NCBI RefSeq assembly: GCF_019649055.1
Contig: NW_026570262.1
Span: 372,001 to 436,000 of the forward strand
Direction: 5' to 3'
DNA from: Paramacrobiotus metropolitanus
Lineage: Eukaryota > Tardigrada > Eutardigrada > Parachela > Macrobiotidae
DNA length: 64,000 nt
Positions 49,601 to 60,877 of this stretch are shown one piece after another. Position 1 is the stretch's first letter; the number at the start of each line of letters is the position of its first letter. The position numbers and the translations under genes were made by a program. The notes under the pieces were generated by a model, which worked only from the letters and a program-made list of their open reading frames with translations, made no database searches and had not been told where the DNA came from.

Positions 49601-51190
49601 ATGATAATTCGAATTTGTTCAGCATGCGGGGACCAACTGACACAAATTCGTCTACATGGTTGACTGCTTATTTCACCAGAGTTTTTGCCGAGACCTCGCA
49701 ACGGCTTCCCAAAAGCAGCACTAAAGTTATCGAGAAAGCGATTCAGTTCCTCATTGACCAGCAAAACGACGATGGTTCGTTTCGCGAAAGCGGAAAAATT
49801 ATCGACAGTTACGTCGAAAGCGGTGATTCCAAACAAGTGTTCTTGACAGCATTTACGGTTCTATCGTTTACGGAATATATCAAGACAGGGAAGGCTGGCA
49901 TCGAGAAGTTGAACGCTTCGCTCCAGAAAGCAGTGGCATATTTGGAATCGCAAGTGGACAGTGCCAAAAGCGACTCGTACGCTTCAGCAATAACAGCGCA
50001 CGCATTGGCACAAGCTAACAGTTCGAAGAGCTTGGATGCGCTGAACCTGTTGAAAGATTTAACGGTCACCGATGCTTCAACTGTGCACTGGAAGACCCCT
50101 GCGTCAGTCGAGGATGAAACGGAAAATGCCGGTTATTTGTACGCCACACACCCCATAGATGTCGAAGCCACCGCGTATGCGTTACTGGCGCACTTGGCCA
50201 ATGGAAACTGGAACACGTCGCTAAAAATCGCTTCCTGGTTGATTTCAAAACAAAATGCTGAAGGCGGATTCTTTTCGACAGCGGTACGTATAACTGTTTT
50301 CGCATTTTATGATATCTACTATGCAAGCTCAACCCCACCGGTTTTTGTAGGATACAGTAGTCGCGATAGAAGCGTTAGCCAAATTTGCCCAGTTCATCAC
50401 CGATGCCCCAGCGATTCAAATCGATCTCATGGATGGCATTCAAAAGAGGGATGTGACGATCTCGCCGGACACAGCGATGGCCGTTCGTTCCTTGGAATTT
50501 GCACAGAAGCCCACGGATATTGCGATTCATGCCAGAGGAAGCGGGATGGCTGTCGCTTACGTAAGCTGGACATGCAACGTACAGTGACCGATAGAGGGCT
50601 GGACATTTGACCTCAACGCCACTTTATCCCGTACCGGATCCACCAGAGCTAATCGTCTAAACATTTGCACCAGGTGAGTCGTACTGATGCCGGTTGTAAA
50701 ACGCATGTGCTTTACAAATTTTTGCCTGGATTATAAATCAAAGTGGAGCGACTTATTCAACAGATATTGGAAAGATGGCACAAGCAGCCTGGCGCTTGTG
50801 GAGGTCAGTGCGCTGCCCGGTTACCAGTTTGACGAAGAAGAGATCAAACAGCTTTCGCCAGTTGTTAACCCAGCCAGCCAGCCGCCAGCCAGCTGCGGAA
50901 AAGCCAGCTGGACAATAAAGGCAGCCAGCTGAATTTGTATTTTGACGAGGTAAGTTATAAGAATGCTTGTGCGGATGGTTAAAACTTAAAAGTACTCAAC
51001 CAGGATTAGATGCATATGCCGATAATCGAGATACTTCACGACTTACAGGTATATGATCGGTCTGTTTGTGCTTGTAGATGACTTCGACTGCCATTTGCTT
51101 CAATTTGACGATGTACCAGACGTACAAAGTGGAGAATTTGAAAAACCAAAGCATTGTAATTTACGTGATAGACGAACGGTTTTCTATAAC

Positions 51191-51581
51191 GCTTTGTGGA
51201 ATGGCATTTAAAGCTGACAAGCTACTAATAAAGTACATAGCTTTACCGTTCATATAATTGGTATACGACCCTTTTCTGGATGTGAACAACGATAACAGAT
51301 GCTTAAAATTTTACATATGTATGTAGAATTATTTAAGGAGACATATTAGTGCAGAATATAACCTCAAAACGACTTGCTGCCGCGATCCCAGAAGACGCAT
51401 CTGAGTGTTATTGTATCCGCAGATGTCAATAACCAGCACAAAAATTAGCCCAGTGAAAGCTTGAAGTGAATTTAATCACCCATAACGATTCGTGAGCTTA
51501 ACTGTTAGTGTTCGTGACCATAATCATATCGGACAAGGTAATTTTAAGTAGACGTTCGGCTATGGACTAAAATCTGTACGA
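51191..51581. other. Spacer between B3 and the kinase gene
   Basis: No gene seen. The first part resembles the 3' flank of B1 and B2 (GTGAACAACGATAACA). It marks the right edge of the amplified TEP unit. Confidence 0.5.
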
Positions 51582-53429
51582 CTACTCCTCTAATGCGATA
51601 AACGGGTCCTGCAATAGCTGAGCTGCCGTTGGTCGATCCGCCGGTACTCGACACAAACATCTCCTAATAAAATCTCCAGCTTCCACTGGAACATCCTTGG
51701 GAATTTCGGGAGAACCACCCTTACCCATGAAATACACAATCTGCATCGGCTCCGTTATGACGGTAGGAGGTTGACCGGCATCACGTCGAATAAACTGCGG
51801 AGGGCTTCGCGAAAACATTTGGATCACCACACAGCCCACACTCCAGATATCCGTCTTCCTCCCGATCTTCCCTTATGGCCGATAAGCTCGCCGCCCATGA
51901 TCTCCGGCGACATGAAACCGACGGTGCCGTGATTCGTGGAGACTTCGTTGGAGCGGGTCATGGCCGTCTCCAACTCTTTGTTATCACCGAGGTCGCCGAT
52001 CTTCAGGATGCACCTAGCGTAGTCGGCAGAGGACAGGACAATGTTGCTGCCTTTGATGTCGCGATGGACGATACGGTTAGCGTGGAGAAAGGCTAAGCCG
52101 GCTACGATCTGCTTCGTCCAGCGCGCGGCGTACCTGTTTGCATCGAAATCTGGGTTTTGTACCGCATCGTGCAGTGTCCCACCTGTTTATGTAAGATAGT
52201 GTCAACAAGCGTAAAGCTGTTGATGGTTTTGTGGTGGAGTAAGACGCGAAATGTATATCTTGGTTATTACTAAAGGTCAGCGGCATCATCTCGACTGATG
52301 ACATTTAGTACCTTTAATACTCAAACCACCGTCGCTAATCATATTAGACAGGCTGACCGTTTCCGGTCTTTCCATCTTCATTGTAGACATCCAAACGGCC
52401 AACTACTTCACAACTTTCAAGACAGTCAGATTACCAGTTCACCTTACCAGCTTAACAACGGACTCTACGGGAAACATAACAGAGCCGCCTACCTGAGTGA
52501 TTCACAGCACAAGACAATTATCATAATCCATAGACAAACCATAGGTCAAGAAATCATCGATTACTTTAAAGTGCTAAAACAAGGCTTAACCATCTTCAGC
52601 TGGGCTATTGCTCCCTCATAATTGGTTGCTTATTCTGATTCATACTGGAATTACGTAATCACTGGGAATGTACATGTATGGCTGCGCTTATGACCAACAG
52701 ACATACTACACGTGACAATAGGTATGTACAATTTAAAAACATAAAACGCTACATATAATTTTACTTAAAGGGCAACTACAGGATTTATGCACAAACGAGA
52801 GAGTCAAAACACGACACATGTACGTCACGCAAAAACCGGCTTCCTGTGCGAATACAAGAAAACGCTTTTATCATAATTATGACCAATATGGACGTCGGCT
52901 TCATCATTTAAATTAATTTTGGTTTGCTTGACTCTCCTTTCTATTATCTTTCCCTTTCTGTTATCTTTCGCGGTCAAACGGAAAGATAATAATATTATAA
53001 ATGATGAAACAGTTAAAAAACGGCTTTCGAAAACGTGACTGAAAGATCTATATTAAATCGTGCTTTCTGCAACTTTTCGGTACCTTGACAATATTCCGTT
53101 AGTATGCAGTAATAATCAACAGGACATTCGCCGGCCATATTGAAGATCTGCATGGAACGTTGTTGCAGTTGCAAATGATGGACCAAGTGTAGATGCTGCA
53201 GTTCAAGAATACCTTTGTACTGTTTATTCAGTCGGCTAATTAGGGTGCTCCTCGTTGTAGCACAATCGGGAAGTGCAATCAGCTTGACGACGATGTTACA
53301 GGCACCCTCTGGAATATTATCCGTTCTCCTGGCTTTGAAGACGTACCATTTTCTACTGACATGCAGTTTATCAGCTAACTGGAACGGAATAGCAGTATGA
53401 TCGTCGGCTCGGTTAGCCATAAGGCTCAT
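51582..53429 (-). CDS. STE11/MAP3K-like protein kinase, divergent, one frameshift
   Basis: Serine/threonine kinase, two exons: 53429-53084 (N-lobe) and 52182-51582. The junction, GTACC donor to AACAG acceptor, restores ILTEYCQG-GTLHDAV across the hinge. Seen in order: NIVVKLI with the ATP-site Lys, catalytic loop HRDIKGSN, DLG in place of DFG, GTVGFMSPEIM, DIWSVGCVVIQMF, and the C-terminal RPTAAQLLQDPF; stop TAG at 51584-51582. No glycine-rich loop is obvious. At about 51869-51873 one base seems to be missing: the frame runs ...ELIGHKG and resumes one base over as KIGRKTDIWSVG; total length 947 nt fits a 1-nt loss from 948 (315 aa). This is either an assembly error or a new pseudogene. The start is uncertain: ATG at 53429 or 53420, or an unseen upstream exon. 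Target pathway unknown. Confidence 0.7.
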
Positions 53430-55132
53430 AAACAAAGAATAGCATCGGCGATTCTGTGGTGAAGTACACAGGGCTGTAACAGTAGTCTTGATTCTGCCAA
53501 ATGCGAAAAGCAAACAAGAAAAATTTAACTACGTCGAAAAGAAAAATTTAACTACTGTACGTCGCTGACTTACTGAAAGGACAGTAAGCCCTGTAATCCG
53601 CATTCACAGTAAGCACTTCGCACTATCTGTATAGTATACAAGTATACATATATTAAGGAATTTCAGCACACTCTGATCATAAGGCAGTCAGAACTGAAAG
53701 TACCTATTGTAACAACGGTCTATCTGGCTGCTATGTACAGGTAATAAACACTACTAAGTAGCAGGTGCTGTTGGATGTTGTGGTGGCTGCGGAAAGTGCA
53801 TTACAGCACGTAATCGGCAACAAGCCTGAGTACGTGAGGATGGAGCTTTGGATGGGAAGTTTATCGCAGTTATAACTGTATGTCAATAATTCTGCTCGTA
53901 GTGCAAGAGTTCACCAGAATTCAACAGCAACCTCAGCGTCTTCTGTTTGAATTTTGTTATCTTTGTTGTATGACTTGTATCAGTGTTACTTACGTGCCTG
54001 GGCATTTTTATCAGTGACCTCCTGGTACGGCTTTTGTAAGACTTAGCCGCCCATATAACAACAACACCACCACCACCATACATAATTATTGTGATAAGTC
54101 AATTCAACAAAGTTCGTGGCAATTTTTTTCATTGACCTTAGCACCATGTGACCGTTGTCGCGATGCTAAAGCCGGACTCTTCGCAATTCCCGTACAAATT
54201 CAAGTAAACACTTTAATCCTACTCCGCTGATAACTGATAATATGGATCTGCAAAACAAATAACCAACTGGCGTTTGAAAGATACTGGAGTGTTCCAAAAT
54301 TGTGTGGCAAGGCCGTTTTACTTTGTATTTTATATAAATATATGATCCCGTTGACATATGTACTTACTGTTCCAAGTACAAGTTGTACAAGTACAAGTTG
54401 CACTTTCTATAGTGTACTTACTTTCTATAGAAAGTTCCTGACTGTACTTTTCATATATTGTCAGAAACTAGCAAGGATAAGTGAAATCGTAGCATAGTGG
54501 CCGATAGATGCCAACGTATGCCCATTGGCCCAAAACGCAGATACGAATTAGTACTGCTGATGAAAAGTAATTCTGCGATTTAGTGGCTCGTATATTTTTT
54601 TGTTATGGAACATACTCCCATATTTTTTGTGTTACATGTATACTATTTTAAAAAGACGAAACAAATTAAGAATAAGTAAGTTAAACATCGAACTGGATGA
54701 TCAACTTGAGGTAAAAGCGGAAAATAAGAAATAAACGACACATTAACAGTAACTGCAACTTCGTGTATTAATTTAATGAATTTAATAACGCCTTCATTAC
54801 AGTGCAATTAATAATCGGGTCCGTGCTCTTAACACATACAAATTCTATAAACCAACAAAGATCGTGGAGAAAAAGATCCAGGACATCGACAGCGTACTCG
54901 GCAATAAAAAGCATAAAAAATAAAAACACCAATCTACACAAATAGGACTATCCAACAAAATCGATCCCTCAAAAGTACGCTTTGACACCATAACATGGCA
55001 GAATACACCAACACGCCTATACAAAAAACAATAAAGATTTCAAAATAAAAGATCAGCATAAAGCGGAGAAAGTGGAGAAAAAATCCCCCATGGAACCAAC
55101 AAAAAAATTCCCGAAATTCCCAAAAATCGAAG
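53430..55132. other. Intergenic, AT-rich, no gene seen
   Basis: Between the kinase 5' end and the GPSM2 3' end. It contains short simple-sequence patches (GTATACAAGTATACATATA near 53630-53655, CAAGTACAAGTTG pairs near 54375-54402, an ACC run near 54064-54078) but no supported exon or RNA gene. Confidence 0.5.
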
Positions 55133-58100
55133 TTATTCCTTCCCGGGCTCGCTGCGCTTGCCCATCTCATCAAAATTCAACGTGGCCCGCTGATCGCCCA
55201 TCCGTGCGCCCTGCACCCGCATCAGCATATCAAAAAACTGCTCATCCGGCACCGTATCCGTCTCCTCGGCAATACTGACCGATTTGCTGATGGAGGTGTT
55301 GCGTTCCCGGGGCACCGGGGTCAGGGGACTGGGGAGATCCGCCCGCTGCTCATCCAGCCGTTTACTCTGCACCCCGGCGATCATATCCATCAGATCCTCG
55401 AAGGTCCGCACCTGGGCGTGCGCCGTGCCCGTCTTGGAGCTGCCGTTGCCCATGCGGTGGTGGTTCTCCTTGTTGGCCACGAAGGAGCAGCGCTGATCGT
55501 CCAGGCGCTTGCTCTGCGCACGGCAGATCATGTCCAGGAGGTCCTCTTCCTCGGCCGGCGGGACAGCGCCGTTGCTGTGCGGGGGATGGGGAGCGGCGGC
55601 GGTGGGTGCGGAGGTGGAGGGTGGTGTCAGTGCCTCTTCCGGGAGGGCCTGGAGGGGGGCTTTGGACAGTTTGGCCATGTCGGGCGACAGGCGCAGGAGG
55701 TCCATGTGCTCCATGGAGATGCGACGGATGCGGGCGGCTAAGTCTTCCGGGGAACCTGCAAACGATTACACTGCATCAAGTAAACATTTTCAACAGCGCT
55801 TCCACTAATTTTTTATCAATTAAAATTCTCACTTTTGTAAGCGGTTTTTCCAGTGAGTTTCTTATTATTAATGAAATTTTTTAAGCAAAGTGTTAAAAAT
55901 GAAAAATAAAATCATAATTAAATTTTAAATTAAAATTTTCAGTTAATGAAAATTTCAAGAAGCAATAATAAAAATAATTGAGATCTGTACATATTAAGCA
56001 CCAGCACCAAGAAAAAACGATCACATCATGTCGCCTTGCGCAACGTAAAGAAAAAAATTATTTTTAGTTAGCACTTTCATGATCATGATCTTACAACAAG
56101 CAGTTTTGCCTCTACCGATATTCATCTGCCTATAATTTTGCCTTCATCTGATGAAAATGGTGAACACAGCCTTGCGTTGATGTGACGCTACACTACGATG
56201 ACCGACAGTACAAGATATATAATTGCCTTAATCAATAATCAGTACTGTACTTTCTTCGACAAATTCCCTACTGTCAAATGAATACTTTAAACACTTTTTT
56301 TTTTAATTTTATGATTTATACGGAAGCGGTTAACCACTTAACCTTATCACCATTAACGTAATTTTTAACGTAAAATAAAAAAAAAACGCACGCAGCTTAA
56401 ATACGACAAAAACCAAGTCCGATCGATAAATATATCCAAACACTAATTAACAAATCAGTCCTGAACTTTAAATCCCCAGCGGGATCAAACCCAGACATGC
56501 CGCAATCCTCAAGGGACCACATTCACCGTACACATCGCTTTCAATCACTCTTAACCCTCCGCGATCCCCCCTCCCAGGGGACGTGACCTTTCTCCCTAAA
56601 TCGGTAATTCCCTTACCTGGCTGCCCATCCATCCGCCCGGTGTACTCCTGGACGTTGGCCTGCGCGAACGCCGCCCCCACCGCATCCCCCAGCTCCTGGG
56701 CGATGCGGTAGTGCTCCGTGGCGTAGCGCAGCGCCGCCTCCTTCTTCCCCAGCGCCGCGTACGCCGCCCCCAGCGACCAGCAGGCCCGGCCTTCGCCCAC
56801 GCGGTCCTGCAGGGCCTGCGCGATGTGGTGGTGTTTCTCGTAGTAGACGATGGCCTTCTCGTGCTGATTGAGGAGGGAGTAGGTGTTGCCCAGGCTGTAG
56901 CAGGCCTGGGCTTCCAGGGCGGGGTCACGGGCGTTGTCCACCAGGGAGAGGGATTTGAGGTAATACTGCTCGGCCAGGGCGTACTGCCCCAGGAAGATGT
57001 GACAGTTGCCGAGGTTGGTGTAGGCGCGCCGTTCCGCCGGGATGTCGTGGCATTCCCGGGCGAGGACGAGACGTTCTTGATGGTGCATGACGGCTTGCGG
57101 GAAATTACCTGCGTGTCCACATCGACAGCAGGTTAACGAAATATATATTTTCTTATTTAATGCGCATTAATATCTCAGATATCTGTACTTTATTCGATCG
57201 ATTACGGTACCTTTCCAATTCAGCGCTACGGACTTATTCCCACCCACTATTTACTTACAATTAGTATGAGTTGACCATTAAAAATCCATAATTAGCATGC
57301 ATAGTTCTGTAGTTACAAAATTATAAATGTCACAGTAATTGTTGAAAATTATTTTAATTCAACTACTAATTTTAAAATTTTTTAATTCAACTACTAATTT
57401 TAAAATTAATACGATTAATCTGTGATGAAAATACACCTTTTCTCCACTTAAGATGGTATTAAAATAACATTAAGTGCAACACTACACGTGAATGTTGCGA
57501 AAGATTTTTAAAACGTGAAGTCAGTTATTAATTATGACGCACTGTCTATGTGACACGAAGACGCGGTCAACAGTTTTCCGGTAAATGCAATACACATGGC
57601 CATCTTCTCAAATATTTAAAATCAAATTCAACGGATTTTGCGGTATCTTTTCAAAATAATTACTACCAAATGTAAAGGCTTTTGCGGCATTAAATTTAAT
57701 GAAGAGCCATAGTTTCCCCCGCTGTTTTATCTTGCTTTTAACACTTCTACAAATTCCTTAAACCAATGCAACAAGAAATCGCTCAAATTTAGAAATCCAT
57801 GGCTTCTCCCGAAACAATCAATACTTTCAAACCATGCACCACCACATCTGCATACGTAATTTAGCCCACGCAACAGTCCCGCATTTTTCCATCGTGAATC
57901 TTTCCTATACAGGTCGCTCGCCACCATCGGCACACTGCAGTCGCAAAGGGAAAACAATGTAATTTTCAGGGAAAAGAAAATTAATTTTCCCGTCTGAAGC
58001 ACGAGCGCAGTGCGTTGCACCGCACTACGGCAGCCGAGGGGATAAAATTAATCAAGGGAAAATTGTCCTAATCGATACAGCACTTTATGCACCACTGCCT

Positions 58101-59630
58101 GACAACAGAGTGAACAGCCGGAGCAACGTGTGCAGCAATTAACGGGACTGCTAATGCACAATTTCGCACACCCTGGCGTAGACTTTAACAAGCACTGCGC
58201 GCTCGGCCTGTATACAAATTCTCGCTCAATCGATGGGCGATAAAACCGGGGATACATCCGCATCAAACTTCATAAGGACGGACTGCCTTGTACAAGTCAT
58301 TTGACACTTCCGTGTAAAACACGCGTAATGCAATGTCAGTCTTGTCAGATTCGGGAATTAATCAATATCAAATTACGGCACACAGCGAATAAGAATTTTA
58401 AATAATCCGAATATTATTCGCGTCTTGTAGATATAAAAAAATATTACCAATAATTCAATTAAAAATTTAACCGATATTTCAGCGATTAAGGATAAAAATA
58501 CAGAAATTCGGTTAATTCCGGTGATTATTCCAAACCCAATGACCCGGAACATCACACCCTCTACTTCGAAGCGCCTTATTAAAGAAGACGAAAAAATCAA
58601 CGATAATTCAATCGTCAAATCAATAGAAATCGCAGTTTTCCTGATTCGCCATTAAACTTCACATCTTCCATCTTTATTTCCAATTTTACCGTTTATTTTA
58701 CCATTTTATTTTTTTACAAATTATTTGGAACAAGCTTAATTTATCCTGAGTACTGGTATTCCGTTAATACAAAATCTGTAATTTTGCATTTAACAATTTT
58801 AACATGATCAACTTCGCCTTAAATTCTGGGATAATTTCGCAACAAATTAAACCCGCGTCACACAATGTAAGCCATTACACAAGAATTATTTTTCCGAAAT
58901 TTCGAAAATAAATTCTGTAATTGTAATCTCTGGCTGAGTTCGCCCTACGACGAATTTCTGCTTCTTTTGATTTTTTAATTGTACATATAATGCAAATTTT
59001 CGCTGAAATAAATAAGCTAAATTCCGCAAACTCACCAAGCAAATACTGAGCACTCCCGAGATTCCCGCACACCCGTCCCTGCGCGGCCAGATCCCCGAAA
59101 TCCGTGACGAGATTATAGTTCTCCAGATAGTACCCCACCGCCTGATCCAGATGCTCGCGAGCCTCCGGGGGCGCCTCATAGCACTCGCCCCCGCCCCCAA
59201 TAACCGCCTTGGCCTTGGCTAAATGAATATTTCCCAGATTGTACAGCGCCCGACTCACCGCCACCGGATCATCCCCGGCCGCGCGGTACAACTCCAGCTG
59301 GCGCTGCCCACAGGCCACGGCCGCCTCAAACTGCCCCAGACTCTTCAGCGTCATGGCGATATTCCCCGAGGCTTTGGCTTCCCCCCGGGTGTCCTTCATT
59401 TCGCTGGCGATGCGCATATCTTTGGTGTGATACTCCAGGGCCTTGTCGTAGTTCTCCAGGTAGAAGTAGGCATTGCCCAGCTGTACGTAGATGGCGGAGA
59501 GGACGGAGAGATCCTGGGTGCCAATCTGCAGGGCGGCCTGGAAGGCCTGCACGCCGGAGCGAAAATCCCCCGCGCGACACAGGGATTCGCCTTTCAGCGC
59601 CAGGGAAAGACATTCGTCCGGTTCGGTCAT
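55133..59630 (-). CDS. GPSM2: GPSM2/LGN/Pins: TPR and GoLoco scaffold protein
   Basis: Complete three-exon gene: 59630-59036, 57108-56617, 55755-55133, 569 aa, stop TAA. The junctions read QYLLG-NFPQAV and DGQPG-SPEDL, both expected for the family. The N-terminal ~350 residues are tetratricopeptide repeats (LSAIYVQLGNAYFYLENYDK, ASGNIAMTLKSLGQFEAAV, AERRAYTNLGNCHIFLGQY, GEGRACWSLGAAYAALGK). Three GoLoco motifs follow at about 431-453, 481-503 and 533-555, each ending in an R-x-x-DQR core (SKRLDDQR, SKRLDEQR, GARMGDQR). In animals LGN/Pins binds NuMA/Mud through the TPRs and GDP-bound G-alpha-i through the GoLocos, orienting the mitotic spindle at the cell cortex; vertebrate GPSM2 has four GoLocos. 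Exons are strongly GC-rich and introns AT-rich. Head-to-head with DDAH. Confidence 0.93.
57109..59035 (-). other. GPSM2 intron 1, 1.9 kb
   Basis: AT-rich intron, GTGAG donor and CGCAG acceptor. Small open frames inside (for example near 57727-58020 and 58373-58618, minus) show no domain and are not supported. It holds the 28-bp tandem repeat described separately. Confidence 0.7.
57352..57407. repeat. Two-copy 28-bp tandem repeat
   Basis: TTTTAATTCAACTACTAATT begins at 57352 and again at 57380 with the same continuation, period 28, in GPSM2 intron 1. Confidence 0.8.
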
Positions 59631-60877
59631 GATGCGGGGAAAATTGTGGGAGAGGAATGATGCGGGAGAAAGATGCTGAGAAAGAGGGAAATACTGGAAG
59701 CCTTACATTGGAGGATGATGGATTTTTATACGTGTGACAAGCAGGACGGTAATGAACGCAGAATCAAACAGCTGCCTTCGCTGCCATTTAAAATTTTAAT
59801 GGTAATCGCGCGCGCGCCAACTGAGACAGTGTGAAATGGAAGTTTGCCACTGGCAGTGATGTACGGAAACCAAGCGCTACGCGAGTGTTTCTCTGTAACA
59901 CACCACTTGTCTGACTCTAACAACCGGGAGCGTTGAATTTAAGCCACAATTACAGAGCTTTCTTGCTCTTTTTAGCACTAAGGAGACGCACTGGCATATT
60001 TCCCTGTACGTTGTGGCTTTTTATTTACCGCGTGAGACAAGGATTTAGCAGCGCCTAACAGCGTTTTGACATCGCAAGTCACGCTAGCCGCACACTGGCC
60101 GGATTATCCCTTTTTCAATCCCCCCGTTTCCGGTTGGCTGCCACATAATTCTGACACGGCAGAAAGCAGTGAAGCGAAGAGGGATTTGCATGGAAAGCAG
60201 TGCGTGCGAACCGATCCACCGGAGTGTTGCACAGGAACAACTTGCTCACTTTTGTGCAGCTCGACATTCCCAGAGGCCATCACGTTCCCTAACCTTTCGC
60301 AAACTTGTGCTGCTTCCATCATATGACGGTGGAAAAATGTGATAGATTGCTTGTTCCTTTCATCCGACTGGTCAGGCATGGGGGATAAAATTTTATCCCG
60401 GCTGTGGCCCATAATCACATCCGGCGGGGATCATTAGGCAAATCGATCAACTTTATCGTGCAAGGCAGCGCACGGTGCCAATGGAATTGGAAATACGTAG
60501 TGGAATTGACCGCGAGTGGTCGTCCCACCACAACAACCACCGTCTGCCTGCTCGTGAAAAACTGCAAATATTTGCATGTAAAAATCTTTTTATCGCCGTT
60601 TCATTCCAAAGTCCGTCATATTTTTATCGTTTTCACTCGCAAGCGGACGGCCAGCGCTCTTATCACCCTTCATACGGCATCCTTGATTGTATTTTCTCAC
60701 ACACGGCTGGAATCAAAAATCTTTCTGCTTCATTTCCTGGCCAGCAATGCGTAACAGATCGCGGTTGTTGAAATAAATAGAAAATTCCCTGATTTTCTTG
60801 CGCAATCCGTCCATAAATTCCCTCCATTTTTTGTGCCTGTTTTCTGGGGAATTTTCATGTTTGATTAATTGGCGAAT
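59631..60877. promoter_or_regulatory. GPSM2/DDAH bidirectional intergenic region
   Basis: 1.25 kb between two divergent start codons; both promoters and 5' UTRs must lie here or in unseen upstream exons. I see no clear TATA element and no supported exon. The 104-codon minus frame at 60418-60104 has no recognisable domain. Confidence 0.5.

Larger units (their letters stand above)
43618..51190 (+). pseudogene. TEP-like pseudogene B3 with many lesions
   Basis: Plus-strand B paralogue, recognisable over all its exons (first exon 43618-43926, then 44896-45189, 45272-45323, 45396-45493, 45767-45815, 45958-46045, 46115-46223, 46299-47163 and on; large thioester-domain exon ~48942-50282). Lesions: the ATG of B2 is AAG here (43618-43620) with no in-frame ATG upstream in the open frame; a 43-bp tandem duplication (46568-46653) shifts the frame; one base is lost near 47310 (CAACGGTTACTG against CAACGGATTACTG in B2); TAA interrupts exon 12 near 48414; TGA interrupts exon 15 near 50586; GCCAGCC-rich sequence near 50870-50890 shifts the frame; and the last exon has a deletion. 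The thioester site (49450-49464) reads GGGEP as in B2, so that change predates decay. Confidence 0.85.

Noticed and set aside
57727-58618. Small minus-strand open frames between GPSM2 exons
   Set aside because: They lie inside a well-bounded intron whose flanking exons join in the expected TPR sequence, and they have no domain or splice support.
60104-60418. 104-codon minus-strand frame upstream of GPSM2
   Set aside because: Could be a 5' exon, but the GPSM2 ATG at 59630 already gives the expected N-terminus and no donor or domain supports this frame.
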